The position numbers were made by a program, and so were the translations under genes. A model generated the notes under the pieces. The model was not told the origin of the DNA. It did not search any database and saw only the letters and a list, made by a program, of their open reading frames with translations. From the NCBI GenBank assembly GCA_964352215.1, contig CAYGRE010000001.1, forward strand, positions 62,001-126,000: DNA of 64,000 nt, written 5' to 3'. This stretch comes from CAWUKT01 sp964352215 (GTDB taxonomy: Bacteria; Bacteroidota; Bacteroidia; J057; JADKCL01). Positions 33,301 through 42,006 of the stretch are shown here, piece after piece. How positions within the stretch are numbered: position 1 is the stretch's first letter; the number at the start of each line of letters is the position of its first letter.

Positions 33301-34617
33301 GGAGATGAGGCAAAAGAGGATGGGGGATGGACCCTTGAAAGAATTGACCCAAGCTTTCCCTGTGACAATTCGGGGAATTGGCGCGCCTCGAACGATCCGA
33401 CTGGTGGCACCCCCGGCCAGCAAAATTCAATTCTGGGAACCTTTGTCGATGCCGATGCACCTGAAGCAAGCCAAGCTCAGCTTCAAACGATTTCAATCGT
33501 GCGGGTAATCTTCAATGAATCCATGGATGCAGGTACTTTGCTTGATCCGCAGGACTATACCATCGACCAGGGAATCGGAAACCCGATGATGGTGATGGCT
33601 GTCCCAGGTAATCCCAATGCCATAGACCTCTTGATCTCGGGGACTTTTCAAGAGAACATCGTCTATTGCTTGACCATTGAGAATGTTCAGGACTGTGCTG
33701 GCAATCCCATTGATACGGACAATACGGTCTGTTTCGGAATTCCACTTGCTGCTGAACAAGGAGATGTGATAATCAATGAGATTTTGTTCAATCCATATAC
33801 TGGGGGAAGTGATTTTGTAGAACTCTACAACCTGAGTGATAAGATTATCGATCTCAGTACGATCTATATTGGTGAGATTTTTGAGGGTACGGACTCCATT
33901 TTCAATGAAGATCAGGTCACCGAGACCCAGTATCTTCTGCTCCCGGAAAGTTATATCTGCCTGACCCCTGACCGCCAGATTCAGATTGATTCCTATCTCC
34001 CCATCGATCCGGATGCGATCTATGAAATGAGCAGTTTCCCTTCCTACGACGACAGTGAAGGCGAATGTGTGATCAGGACTGATTCGGGTGTGGTGTTGGA
34101 CCGGTTTATGTACCTGGACGACTACCAGTTTCCCAATCTGGATGATAAGAATGGGGTGTCTCTGGAGCGCCACGATTTCAATCGTCCCACCCAGGACGAG
34201 GACAATTGGCATTCAGCAGCAAGCACGGTGCGCTATGCGACTCCTGGCTATAAAAATTCACAGGTGCTGGTGGCTACGCCCCAGGATTTGGAGGTTTGGC
34301 TGGAGCCAAAGACCTTTTCTCCTGACCAGGATGGGGTCGATGATGTGGTTGCTATCAATTACCTTTTTCAGACATCTGGATGGAATACACGGATAACTGT
34401 ATTTGACAACAAAGGAAGACTTGTCAAGCAACTTCAGCAAAATACCCTCTTAGGTACTGAAGCAGGTGCATTTACCTGGGATGGAACCAATGACAATCTC
34501 AATAAAGTCCAGGTGGGAGTTTATGTAATTCTGGTAGAAGCTTCCAATCCCAATACCGGAGAAGTTCAGAATTTCAAGCTTGGTGTTGTTGTTGCTGCCA
34601 GGCTGGGAGGGGGGTAA
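30388..34617 (+). CDS. Large secreted lamin-tail-domain protein with gliding-type C-terminal domain
   Basis: 1409 residues. A signal peptide ends at SLSAQ (residue 19), followed by a laminin-G-like N-terminal region (20-210). Then four lamin-tail domains occur at about 325-455, 592-715, 859-980 and 1127-1245; the first three open with (V/L)(I)INEI(F/M)ADP and the last with IINEILFNP. Big_5/SbsA-like Ig domains (…SVNATTANELLLDFNEDVD…) separate them. The end (about 1304-1409: KTFSPDQDGVDDV, VFDNKGRLV, WDGTNDN, VGVYVILVEA) is a FlgD-like, gliding-motility-associated C-terminal domain. Such proteins are exported by the T9SS and often travel with secreted nucleases or adhesins. Role here unknown. 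Confidence 0.88.
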   Translation: MRLFFTLLIVFAFASLSAQVTDNFADGDFTNNPTWSGDALEWEVLNGELHLNNTAPASSNNSYLSTPSMALNNGTWEFRVRLDENPSSTNFVEVFLASDIADLEGNTNGYFVKLGGTAREISLYESSGGSDTEIIDGLDDRLNVPTSSVYIRVTRDGAGNWELLSDTSGTGSNLFSEGMAADLTHSSSAFFGIHSRYTLTRAAWCYLDTVNVTFIPTQDTTPPVLVSVNATTANELLLDFNEDVDISTATSTGNYTLNGLTNPQTAVIDPLDSSQVRLGFPGPGFPLCTSQSLEVTNVEDRSGNAMATVTQSFTYAVAATANSKGVIINEIFADPTPQIGLPNQEFVELYNRGTAVVDLNGWTISDGGAPVTITASSYLLCPGEYVVLADSASLWSSYGPVIEMNLPALNNGGDPLGLQDDQAILIDSVEYDLSWYGGLPWELGGYSLELINPTDTCALGGSNWTHSSHPDGGTPATANSVLNTNPDITAPGLVSITVIAADTLQVCFDESLDPATATVLTNYSADNSLGNPSSATVIGSDLTCVNLGFPVNIDTGVIYTLTVNGVADCKGNAGTNLTGPFTIPGPSAFRSLVINEIFADPDVNATNMPGGEFFELYNRSGAPVDLAGWSFSDASTTITLPSFVLQPGGFIAICDTGNTLAYSAFGPVLGVNSLPSLNNSGDELGLRDPLNNLVDTVEYNITWYQDPAKANGGWSLELINPDDTCSLLGNWIASNDPDGGTPGAQNSVFNNAPDTTSPALVGITILDSNSILVCFNETMDAALLSQVSNYSVNNGIGTPTQATPQGAFLDCVVLDLPTNIVTGVIYTLDFPLLADCKGNTADPTFGTFVQGGSASPFQIVINEIMADPSPVVGLPEIEFIEIYNTGSTVVDISGWILDDPSTTDAVFPPYNLLPGAYLIICDDGDVNDLAGFGDVLGTPSFPTLNISGDSLWLLDAAGNIMENVNYDDSWYGDEAKEDGGWTLERIDPSFPCDNSGNWRASNDPTGGTPGQQNSILGTFVDADAPEASQAQLQTISIVRVIFNESMDAGTLLDPQDYTIDQGIGNPMMVMAVPGNPNAIDLLISGTFQENIVYCLTIENVQDCAGNPIDTDNTVCFGIPLAAEQGDVIINEILFNPYTGGSDFVELYNLSDKIIDLSTIYIGEIFEGTDSIFNEDQVTETQYLLLPESYICLTPDRQIQIDSYLPIDPDAIYEMSSFPSYDDSEGECVIRTDSGVVLDRFMYLDDYQFPNLDDKNGVSLERHDFNRPTQDEDNWHSAASTVRYATPGYKNSQVLVATPQDLEVWLEPKTFSPDQDGVDDVVAINYLFQTSGWNTRITVFDNKGRLVKQLQQNTLLGTEAGAFTWDGTNDNLNKVQVGVYVILVEASNPNTGEVQNFKLGVVVAARLGGG

Positions 34618-34628
34618 TCACACGGGCC

Positions 34629-34706
34629 AGGAGGTAACTCCCAGGAGGTGATTGATCACTTCAGGTTAGGAGGTGACTCCCAGGAGGTGATTGATCACTT
34701 CAGGTT
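34629..34706. repeat. Two-copy 39-nt tandem repeat at a convergent gene junction
   Basis: Copies lie at 34629-34667 and 34668-34706 with one mismatch. Each contains GAGGTGATTGATCACTTCAG. The second copy includes the stop and last codons (NLK) of the leftward SDR gene; a partial third unit lies inside that gene. Confidence 0.9.
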
Positions 34707-35534
34707 AGGAGTGGATACAGAGGCACCCTCTTCACTTGTGGCCGGCAATTCTTTCATGAATTGTTTTTCCATGAATCCCATAGCGACTTTGGTGGGAAGT
34801 AGCCAACTGATGAATATACTCAGCCGGTTAGACCAACCTGGAATTACCACTGTCTTTCCCTTGTAAAGGCTGTCCATCCCTAATTTTGCGACGAATTCAG
34901 GCTCAACGGTTGTTAATTTTCCCTTCCAGCCAAGTGCCTTTACCCGGTCCCTGATGGTATCTGTGGTCGGAACTCCATTGGGACAAACGACCGTCACCTT
35001 GATATTGGTATGCCGGAGTTCCCGCTGGAGGGAGCGGCTCATATTGAGGATAAAGGCTTTGCTGGCAGAATAAACGGATTTCATTGGAACTGGAAAGAAT
35101 CCGCTTGCACTGGACATGTTCAGGATATAGGCCCTTTCCATCTTCCGCATATTTGGAAGAAACAAAGAGGTCAATTCAACCAGGGTCAATACATTGAGGC
35201 TCACCATGGTCGTATAAAACTCGGTGGGGTGAGAATCAAAATAGCCGGTTGAACCAAATCCTGCATTGTTGACCAATACCTGGACATTGAGGCCCAGATC
35301 CTGGGACCATTCGTAGACTTCCCTGGCGGCACCAGGCACACTCAGGTCACATTCTTTTCCGATTACTTGTACCCGGTATTGTTTCGAGATTTGATGACAG
35401 AATTCCTCCAGGTCTTCATTTGGTAAGGCAATTAGGGCCAGGTTGTGGCCTCTTGAAGCACATTCCAGGGCAAAGGCCTTGCCAATGCCCCGGCTGGCTC
35501 CTGTGATCAATGTAAAAGCAGATTTATCTCTCAC
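34695..35534 (-). CDS. Short-chain dehydrogenase/reductase (classical SDR)
   Basis: 279 residues. Cofactor motif TGASRGIG (11-18), NNAG (89-92), catalytic SSAS-x9-YSASK (S near 142, Y155, K159). The D of the CDLSV stretch after the second strand suits NADP/NAD binding at the adenine ring. The C-terminal 40 residues include a hydrophobic stretch (IFISWLLPTKVAMGFM), possibly a membrane contact as in acyl-dihydroxyacetone or 3-ketoacyl reductases of this subgroup. Substrate not determinable. An 86-nt gap separates it from the epimerase gene upstream. Confidence 0.88.
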   Translation of the reverse strand: MRDKSAFTLITGASRGIGKAFALECASRGHNLALIALPNEDLEEFCHQISKQYRVQVIGKECDLSVPGAAREVYEWSQDLGLNVQVLVNNAGFGSTGYFDSHPTEFYTTMVSLNVLTLVELTSLFLPNMRKMERAYILNMSSASGFFPVPMKSVYSASKAFILNMSRSLQRELRHTNIKVTVVCPNGVPTTDTIRDRVKALGWKGKLTTVEPEFVAKLGMDSLYKGKTVVIPGWSNRLSIFISWLLPTKVAMGFMEKQFMKELPATSEEGASVSTPNLK

Positions 35535-35620
35535 GTAAACTATCTAGCGTTTTCCAAATCAAAACTAAGAATCTACAAGTCCGCCCAAAGATACACATGC
35601 TCTTCGTATGGAATAGCATC

Positions 35621-36619
35621 TCAGGACTTTTTGTACGCTTGGAGCCATTTGAGGGTTTCTTCCAGTGCCTCATGCATTGGACTTATCTGATACCCCAATT
35701 CCCGCTCTGCTTTGGCACTTGATACAGGCCAATCGTAGCGGATTTTCCTCAAATAAGTATGGGTGACCATAGGCGCTTTTTTGAAGAGGGCGGCCCCCAT
35801 TCCTCCCCATACGGCCATCAGTTTAATCACTCCAAAAGGAATTCTCACAACGCGTCCCTTTTGCCCCGATACTTCTTTAAGCATTTCGAAGAACTGGCTG
35901 AAGCCAAAGTTATGTCCCCCCAGGATGTATTTTTCTCCACTCTTTCCCTTCTCCATGGCTTGAATATGCCCTCTGGCCACATCGTCGACGTAGACATAAT
36001 TCCCGATTACATCTTTGGAACCGGGAGCAACTGCAAATGGGCGGTTGAGGTAATGGTCCATGAGAATGATCAATCCATTCTTTCGGTCATATATGCCCGG
36101 CCCGAATATCCGGGTTGGATTTACAACCACAATGTCTTCTCCCCGGCGCACCCTGTGTCCTATTCGCTCTTCTAAAAGGCTCTTGGAAACCTCGTAATCG
36201 GTGAAGAAGTCAACCCAGCGGATATGCTCTTCATCAACAGGAGTTACATTTTGCGGATCGGGAGGTCCGATGGTTCCCATGGTGGAGGTGACAACCGTTC
36301 GCTGGACGCCGTTCTTTTTTACTGCATCCAGCAGATGCAAAGTCCCCTCGAAGTTCACTTTGTAAAAAGTCCTCCGATCAGGGGCCCAGTCGCTTGCCAG
36401 AGCCGCCAGGTGGTAAACCTGATCCATCCCCTCGGTAGCTTCTAAAAGACTCTCAGGACGGCTTAAATTGCCAACGAAAGGAATTATGTTGGGGTGGTCG
36501 AATTCTGAGAATTGTTCTACCCGCCGGGTAAGGGCGCGAACCTGATGGCCTTCAATAGCGAGGAGGTGGCACAGGCGTTTTCCGAGGAAACCGGTACTTC
36601 CGGTGACCAGTATATTCAT
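35621..36619 (-). CDS. Extended SDR: NAD-dependent epimerase/dehydratase or sterol-dehydrogenase-like
   Basis: 332 residues. N-terminal NAD(P) motif GSTGFLG (7-13), then LAALASDW after the fourth strand, and catalytic Y142-x3-K146 (DYEVSK). NPTRIFGPG is the typical extended-SDR substrate-side loop. The resemblance is to dihydroflavonol-reductase/3-beta-HSD-like members (…VNFEGTLHLLDAVKKNGVQR). It starts 1 nt after the stop of the SixA-like phosphatase gene, so the two are co-transcribed. Confidence 0.85.
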   Translation of the reverse strand: MNILVTGSTGFLGKRLCHLLAIEGHQVRALTRRVEQFSEFDHPNIIPFVGNLSRPESLLEATEGMDQVYHLAALASDWAPDRRTFYKVNFEGTLHLLDAVKKNGVQRTVVTSTMGTIGPPDPQNVTPVDEEHIRWVDFFTDYEVSKSLLEERIGHRVRRGEDIVVVNPTRIFGPGIYDRKNGLIILMDHYLNRPFAVAPGSKDVIGNYVYVDDVARGHIQAMEKGKSGEKYILGGHNFGFSQFFEMLKEVSGQKGRVVRIPFGVIKLMAVWGGMGAALFKKAPMVTHTYLRKIRYDWPVSSAKAERELGYQISPMHEALEETLKWLQAYKKS

Positions 36620-36620
36620 A

Positions 36621-37124
36621 TCAGGGGTGGAATCTTTTGATCAGTTTGGGGATGAGAAACCAGCGCAGTTGAACCAGGGCTGGATTCAGTTGTGTCCATT
36701 TGGCAATGCTGAGGTCCAGGCAGATCATGCCGCAGGTCGGGACTACAATTCCGGCACGCATCTGCAAAAGGAATGAAACAAGATTTTCAGTGGTCGGGTT
36801 GTGGCCAAATAACATGACCGTTTCTGCCTCGTCGGGAAGATTCTGGATGATACTCAGAACAGTACCATGGCCATTTCCATAAATGCCTTCCTCCAGTTGA
36901 ATGGAACCTTGGTGGCCCAATTCCCTGGTAACCAATTCAGCGGTCGTGCGTGCGCGGTTGGCGGGTGAAGAGACAACCAGATCCGGTTGGAATTGATAGG
37001 ACTTCAATAACTTTCCCATGCGGGGAGCATCCTCTTCACCGCGTGAATTCAATGGGCGATCGAAATCAGGTAAGCCTATATTCCAGTCGGATTTGGCATG
37101 TCTTGCGAGGACGAGTGTTTTCAT
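36621..37124 (-). CDS. SixA-like histidine phosphatase
   Basis: 167 residues. The histidine-phosphatase motif is LARHAKSDW (R8, H9 phospho-acceptor). The pattern continues with DFDRPLNSRGEEDAPRMG, SSPANRARTTAE, and a second catalytic histidine in MLFGHNPTTENL. This matches the short phosphohistidine phosphatase SixA group rather than phosphoglycerate mutase, which is longer. It may act on phosphohistidine of a signalling protein, or on a small phosphoester. First gene of a unit with the epimerase-like gene. Confidence 0.85.
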   Translation of the reverse strand: MKTLVLARHAKSDWNIGLPDFDRPLNSRGEEDAPRMGKLLKSYQFQPDLVVSSPANRARTTAELVTRELGHQGSIQLEEGIYGNGHGTVLSIIQNLPDEAETVMLFGHNPTTENLVSFLLQMRAGIVVPTCGMICLDLSIAKWTQLNPALVQLRWFLIPKLIKRFHP

Positions 37125-37172
37125 AAGGTGTGAAAAATTAGATCATCCAGTTTGGAATTGCAAGCCCTAAAC

Positions 37173-37205
37173 AAAACAGGCTGACCTTGAAGGTCAGCCT
37201 GTTTT
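37173..37205 (-). terminator. Terminator of the BNR/T9SS protein gene
   Basis: AAAACAGGCTGACCTT (37173-37188) pairs perfectly with AAGGTCAGCCTGTTTT (37190-37205); the minus-strand copy ends in TTTT. Positioned directly after the stop at 37225. Confidence 0.85.
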
Positions 37206-37224
37206 GAAAGATATACTATTCCAA

Positions 37225-39933
37225 TTAATGGGCAATGACTCCCTTGATGGTGTGGAAGTACCGTCCATTGCTGTTTGTAAATTCAGCATTGAACAAATAG
37301 GTTCCGGAAGGTAGATTGTCGGAATTGAACCCGAAGTCATAATTTCCTGGAGCCAGCTTATCTTTCACCAAAGTCGCAATGTGGGTTCCGGTGATGTTGA
37401 ATACCTGAATACTCACCTCGGTGGGAGTAGGCAATTCGATGCTCACCTTGCTGATCTCGCTGACCGGATTTGGGGACAATGTCATTCCAATTCCGGTTCC
37501 AACCAGCGTTGGCTGATCTTTGGCGACCAAGGTCCGGGTTTTAAAGCAACCTCTACCTGCAGTAGCTGCAAAGAGGGTGTAGTCCAAACCGTAAGCATAA
37601 TCGTCACTGCTAAAATCAGTGATGTAGTAATCACGGAAGTACAGGTCGTAGACGGGAGCATTGCCAATTTCTGCACCACCAGTCTTGGTCCAACTGAGGT
37701 TGGTTGTTGAATTGTAATTGTCGTCAGTCACATAAGCACCTTTTTCGGTTCCGATGACGATCACAGTCTGATTGGCATCAGGGTGGATGGCAGCCGTGTA
37801 GACAGGAAGATTAGCGGGGAGATTACCCGTTACATCCGTAAAGGTGGGCTGATTGGAAGACAATGCATTGTTGGTCAGCCAAACTCTGGAGTTGAAGTTG
37901 TCGTATCCACCAAATGTAACAACCACATTGTCGGGATTTCCTTTCTCAAATGCGATGTCGGATATCCAGCGCTGAGGCCAATTGGCAGTAAAGGTGTCAA
38001 GCCTGACCAGAGCCGCACAGTCGATGTTGCCGGGGTCGTTGGCATTTGCAAGCCGGTATAAGCGCCCATAGTTGGATCCTACAATAATGGTATGGCTGTT
38101 GTCACCGGAAACGGCAATTGCAGTCAAATATTCAGGATTGTTACTTGGTGCATTGGTGAGGTCCACGGTAAGACGATTCCAGTGTGGGAGTGAATCGAGG
38201 TCACCAAAAGGATTGCTACAAACCCAGACGAAAGCACCACCTGCAAGATATATGTAGGCAGGGGTATTCTGAATATTGGTATCGTTTTGCAAATCTGCTG
38301 GTGCAATTACTGCATCAACAACCCAGGGAGTTACGAAGGGTACATTCTTGTCGTAAAGTGCAGCCCCGGCAGTATTGGTATCGGGACGGTCTACAAACAG
38401 AGAATCTGTGCCAAAACAAGCGTTAACAGAGTCTATGGGGAATCCGTAGAAAATCTCCCATGAAGAGCCGTTGTTCAGGGAACGTACAATTCCACCGTCA
38501 GTCGACTGAGAAAATATTACTTCTGGACGGGTGGGAGAGAACTGAGCAAGTCCGCCCTCGTTTTGGGGATAGATACTTGTGAATTGCTGTGAAAGCTGTC
38601 CTGAGTTACCGTTGGCTTTGTATAGCAAACCATGGTACCGCTCAGAAGCCACAATACGATAGTCAGGAGCTGCGCGAATAGACTGCATAGTTCCTGCATT
38701 CAAGCCACGGGTCCGGAATGAAAAGGATTGACCATAGTCGAATGTGCCCACCAATTCTTTATTTGTTCCGACGTAGTACGTGGAGTCGTCATTTGGGTTG
38801 AAGGCCAAAGCCAACATGGGGGAAGGAACATAGTTGGTAGAAAACCCGGGAGTAAAGGAAGAGCTACCGATGATAGTCCAACCGTTGGCTGGATCATAAT
38901 TGTAAAGACGTGCTCCACCGAGTATGATCTTGTCCTCGTCTGAAGGGTTAACTTGAAGAATACATGTAGTTATGCCTTCTCCCTGTAATGGTTGGAAAGT
39001 AGACGACTCTTTGGGACCAATCCGGGTGAAATTGACTCCGGCATCATCAGACCTCCAAATCCCTGAGGCACTTTGGTTTGTACCCAAAACTCCACAGACA
39101 TAGACTATGCTGGGGTTGGAAGGAGCTACCGCGATTTCAATCCGTGCTCCACCTACTTGATTACCTGGGAGGAATGAAGGAGGAAGGATCGAGTCGTTCA
39201 GGCCCCGGCCAAAGGTTGCTCCGTTATTGGTTGATCTCCAAAGTGAGTCTTCCGTAGAAACGAGGATGATATTATTGGTAGAAACTTCTATATCAAGGAT
39301 AGGCATTTCATCAAATGAAGCATCGTTCCCGTCGGCCTTGATCAGGTTGGACAAATCAGCATTGTCTGAATAATACAAACCATCCAAAGTTCCGATGAAG
39401 ACCCTGTTTCCATTGGAATTGATTCTCTGAATGGAAATGAAGGGATTGTTGTATCTGTCAGAGCCGGGACCCCATGTACCATTGTTATGGGTCCAGGTCA
39501 CGCCTCCATCATTTGAAACAAACACACCTTCTCCAACCATTCCGGCATATTGAAAAACACCGTGTTGGTAACTGGTGGTTGAATCTGGAACCCATCCAAC
39601 CTGAGAGACCAGGGAGCTCATGGTGGGTTCAAAAGAGACCAGTTCTCCGGTTCCTACATAAATATTGTTTCCATTGACATGGATAGCAGAAACAGCCAGG
39701 TTATCACTGATCCCATCGACCATATCCCAGGTTTGACCGTCATCAACAGACTTCCAGAGGCCTCCACCTACAGCACCAGCCCACACAGTGCCACTGCCGT
39801 CAACAGCCAAAGCACGTACACGGGTACCCATGTTGTTTGGTCCCAATTCTTCCCATTGGAGGTTGGATTGGGCCGTGGCACCGTGCCAGGAAAATGCGGT
39901 CAGCGCGATCAGTAACGCGTAAATTCTTCTCAT
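37225..39933 (-). CDS. Secreted BNR/sortilin-like beta-propeller protein with T9SS sorting domain
   Basis: 902 residues. A signal peptide ends at HGATAQ (about residue 22). The body carries repeated Asp-box-like motifs (SVDDGQTW, SNDGGVTW, SNNGSSW, STNNGATF, RSDDAGVNF) with GTLDGLYYSD-like blades, as in sortilin/VPS10 and exo-alpha-sialidase propellers. The C-terminus (about 815-902) is a T9SS type A sorting domain: LSPNPVSEISKVSIELP, VFNITGTHI, LPSGTYLFNAEF. It is probably a surface or secreted protein; carbohydrate or protein binding is possible, but catalytic sialidase residues were not identified. Confidence 0.85.
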   Translation of the reverse strand: MRRIYALLIALTAFSWHGATAQSNLQWEELGPNNMGTRVRALAVDGSGTVWAGAVGGGLWKSVDDGQTWDMVDGISDNLAVSAIHVNGNNIYVGTGELVSFEPTMSSLVSQVGWVPDSTTSYQHGVFQYAGMVGEGVFVSNDGGVTWTHNNGTWGPGSDRYNNPFISIQRINSNGNRVFIGTLDGLYYSDNADLSNLIKADGNDASFDEMPILDIEVSTNNIILVSTEDSLWRSTNNGATFGRGLNDSILPPSFLPGNQVGGARIEIAVAPSNPSIVYVCGVLGTNQSASGIWRSDDAGVNFTRIGPKESSTFQPLQGEGITTCILQVNPSDEDKIILGGARLYNYDPANGWTIIGSSSFTPGFSTNYVPSPMLALAFNPNDDSTYYVGTNKELVGTFDYGQSFSFRTRGLNAGTMQSIRAAPDYRIVASERYHGLLYKANGNSGQLSQQFTSIYPQNEGGLAQFSPTRPEVIFSQSTDGGIVRSLNNGSSWEIFYGFPIDSVNACFGTDSLFVDRPDTNTAGAALYDKNVPFVTPWVVDAVIAPADLQNDTNIQNTPAYIYLAGGAFVWVCSNPFGDLDSLPHWNRLTVDLTNAPSNNPEYLTAIAVSGDNSHTIIVGSNYGRLYRLANANDPGNIDCAALVRLDTFTANWPQRWISDIAFEKGNPDNVVVTFGGYDNFNSRVWLTNNALSSNQPTFTDVTGNLPANLPVYTAAIHPDANQTVIVIGTEKGAYVTDDNYNSTTNLSWTKTGGAEIGNAPVYDLYFRDYYITDFSSDDYAYGLDYTLFAATAGRGCFKTRTLVAKDQPTLVGTGIGMTLSPNPVSEISKVSIELPTPTEVSIQVFNITGTHIATLVKDKLAPGNYDFGFNSDNLPSGTYLFNAEFTNSNGRYFHTIKGVIAH

Positions 39934-40319
39934 ATTCCCAGTTATTTAAATACTCGCAGTAAAGAGGTAAAATAAACATGAAAATTCATCGCAAACAATT
40001 TTTGGTCTAAAATTTTGAGGTACCCGACCGTTGGAAGACTTATCTCATTCGAGATTGAATTCTATGATGGCCGGCTCAATTCAAACTTTTGAATAGCGAT
40101 GAAACAAGGTACTAAAGCCTTGATTCAGTTGCTTGCGAAAAAATCCTGGTAGATTACGTAGTTTTTGATGCAGACTTCAAGGAGTACATCCTTTTTTTGA
40201 AGTCTCAAGGGGTGTTTGCGTAGTTTCGTGGGTTTTTGCTTTGCCCAGGAGGTGTCACGAAACCTGATGAAATTCGCCCGGAAAGAATCTCAAATAATTG
40301 GATTCAGGGTAGTGCTAGG
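39934..40319. other. Intergenic with two hairpins, no gene seen
   Basis: Two inverted repeats are present. AGACTTCAA (40172-40180) pairs with TTGAAGTCT (40197-40205), and GTTTCGTG (40223-40230) with CACGAAAC (40256-40263). Either could end the lipA transcript, which stops at 40320 on the minus strand. The rest holds the promoter of the leftward BNR gene and shows no open frame worth calling. Confidence 0.45.
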
Positions 40320-41195
40320 TCAGATATGCCGTTCGGCATGATAGCTTGAGCGAACCAAAGGACCACTTTCTACAAAACTAAAGCCCATGGAATCTCCAAT
40401 TTCTTTGTAATGGGCGAAGAGGTCGGGGTGGACAAATTCGCTAACGGGTAAATGCATCTTTGTGGGCTGAAGATACTGGCCAATTGTTACTACATCACAA
40501 CCGTGCTCAAGTAGATCTTCCATGATCTCATAAACCTCTTCCATGGTTTCACCAAGTCCGACCATGAACCCTGATTTCGTTCTCAGGCCGGCTTCTTTAG
40601 TCCTTCGGATTTGCTCCAGGCTCCGCTCGTATCTTGCTTGAGGCCTTACCCTTCTATACATCCGCTTGACTGTTTCCATATTGTGCGATACAACCTCGGG
40701 CGCAACGTCAAGAATCATTTGTAAGGCGGTCCAATTTCCCTTCACGTCTGGGATGAGCGTCTCCATGGTGGTTTGGGGACTTTGGATACGGATTTGACGG
40801 ACCGTCTCTGCCCAGATTTCCATTCCCTTGTCTTTCAATTCATCCCGATTGACCGAAGTGATAACCGCATGCTTAACCCCCATCAATTTGATGGCTTCAG
40901 CCACTCTGAAGGGTTCCTCTACATCCAGTTCGGTAGGACGTCCGGTGGCAACAGCACAAAAACCACATGATCGGGTGCATACATTGCCGAGGATCATGAA
41001 TGTAGCGGTGCCAGCTCCCCAACATTCTCCCATATTGGGACAGCGTGCACTTTCACAAACAGTGTGGAGATTGTTGTCATCAATAATGTTGCGCACGTTG
41101 GAAAAGGTCTTTCCGTAGGGCAGCTTGACCCTGAGCCAATTGGGCCTTTTACCATCTCCGGGTGCGTTTTTTGATATGACAGGTAACTCGATCAT
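40320..41195 (-). CDS. lipA: Lipoyl synthase (radical SAM)
   Basis: 291 residues, usual length. The auxiliary 4Fe-4S cluster ligands are C47, C52 and C58 (CESARCPNMGEC); the radical-SAM cluster is C73, C77 and C80 (CTRSCGFC). The conserved GAGTATFMILG and HNMETVKRMYRRVRP segments are present, and the C-terminal RSSYHAE carries the serine that binds the auxiliary cluster. It inserts two sulfurs into protein-bound octanoyl groups. Last gene of the leftward unit nrnA-FKBP-OMP-lipA. Confidence 0.96.
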   Translation of the reverse strand: MIELPVISKNAPGDGKRPNWLRVKLPYGKTFSNVRNIIDDNNLHTVCESARCPNMGECWGAGTATFMILGNVCTRSCGFCAVATGRPTELDVEEPFRVAEAIKLMGVKHAVITSVNRDELKDKGMEIWAETVRQIRIQSPQTTMETLIPDVKGNWTALQMILDVAPEVVSHNMETVKRMYRRVRPQARYERSLEQIRRTKEAGLRTKSGFMVGLGETMEEVYEIMEDLLEHGCDVVTIGQYLQPTKMHLPVSEFVHPDLFAHYKEIGDSMGFSFVESGPLVRSSYHAERHI

Positions 41196-41209
41196 TTCTT
41201 TAGAATAGT

Positions 41210-41965
41210 TTACCAGGTGTTGCCGATCAGGAATTCAATCGATCCACCGATCCAGAAAGTGCGATTGTTATTGAGATCGAAAATCTCAAGTGGTTTTGCA
41301 AAAACATCGCCGAAAGCACTTACTTCAATCCCGCGTATCAAACTGCGTGTCCCTGCAAAATCTATCAGGGTCGAAATCTCTCCTCTGAGCCCAGGTTGTA
41401 CCCGAATCTCATTTAAGCCAAGGAAATAATCTGCTTCGCCAACGATATTGGTATAGTTATACAAAGAAGCATCGTATTTATCCACTTCGACAAAAGCTTG
41501 GTTTCCGTTGAATGGAATAGCTACTTCGATGTAATAGGGCTTTAAAAAAGCGAGAATAGGACCACCTGAAAAAGTTGTGCTTAATCCTACTTTGCTAAAA
41601 CCAGAATTTGAAATCCAATTCTTGCTGTAACCAAATGTCGGGGCCAGCACGTATGCATAATTCTTCTTGTCATAGATATACCTTTTCCCACCCTGATCTG
41701 CATAAGCGGATTGAATCTTCAGTTCTCTGGGATTCTTATAGGAAATCAGGCTTGTAGAAAATACAAGGGAGGAATTGCTACGAATCAGATGATATTGAAC
41801 ATCTATGCCAAATCCGAATGAATGGGCCAACACTCCAAATGCCAATCCGCGGGTTGGGTTTTTCTCTTCCTGTTGGGCTTGGGCAAATTGCCGCAGGGGT
41901 AAGCACAGGATTATAATCCCGAGGATCAGTTTAGCAAGCGTATGGAAATGGAGGCCTGATTTCAT
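41210..41965 (-). CDS. Outer-membrane beta-barrel-like protein, unknown
   Basis: 251 residues. A signal peptide ends at FAQAQ (about residue 31). The rest is a string of amphipathic strands (LAFGVLAHSFGFGIDVQYHLI, SLVFSTSLISY, YVLAPTFGYSKNW) with a final aromatic W, as expected for an outer-membrane barrel. It starts 41 nt after the FKBP stop and ends 14 nt before lipA, so it belongs to that unit. A link to lipoate metabolism is only positional. Confidence 0.7.
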   Translation of the reverse strand: MKSGLHFHTLAKLILGIIILCLPLRQFAQAQQEEKNPTRGLAFGVLAHSFGFGIDVQYHLIRSNSSLVFSTSLISYKNPRELKIQSAYADQGGKRYIYDKKNYAYVLAPTFGYSKNWISNSGFSKVGLSTTFSGGPILAFLKPYYIEVAIPFNGNQAFVEVDKYDASLYNYTNIVGEADYFLGLNEIRVQPGLRGEISTLIDFAGTRSLIRGIEVSAFGDVFAKPLEIFDLNNNRTFWIGGSIEFLIGNTW

Positions 41966-42006
41966 ATCTATTAAATAACGCGCAATTCAGCCAGAAATTC
42001 AATCCC

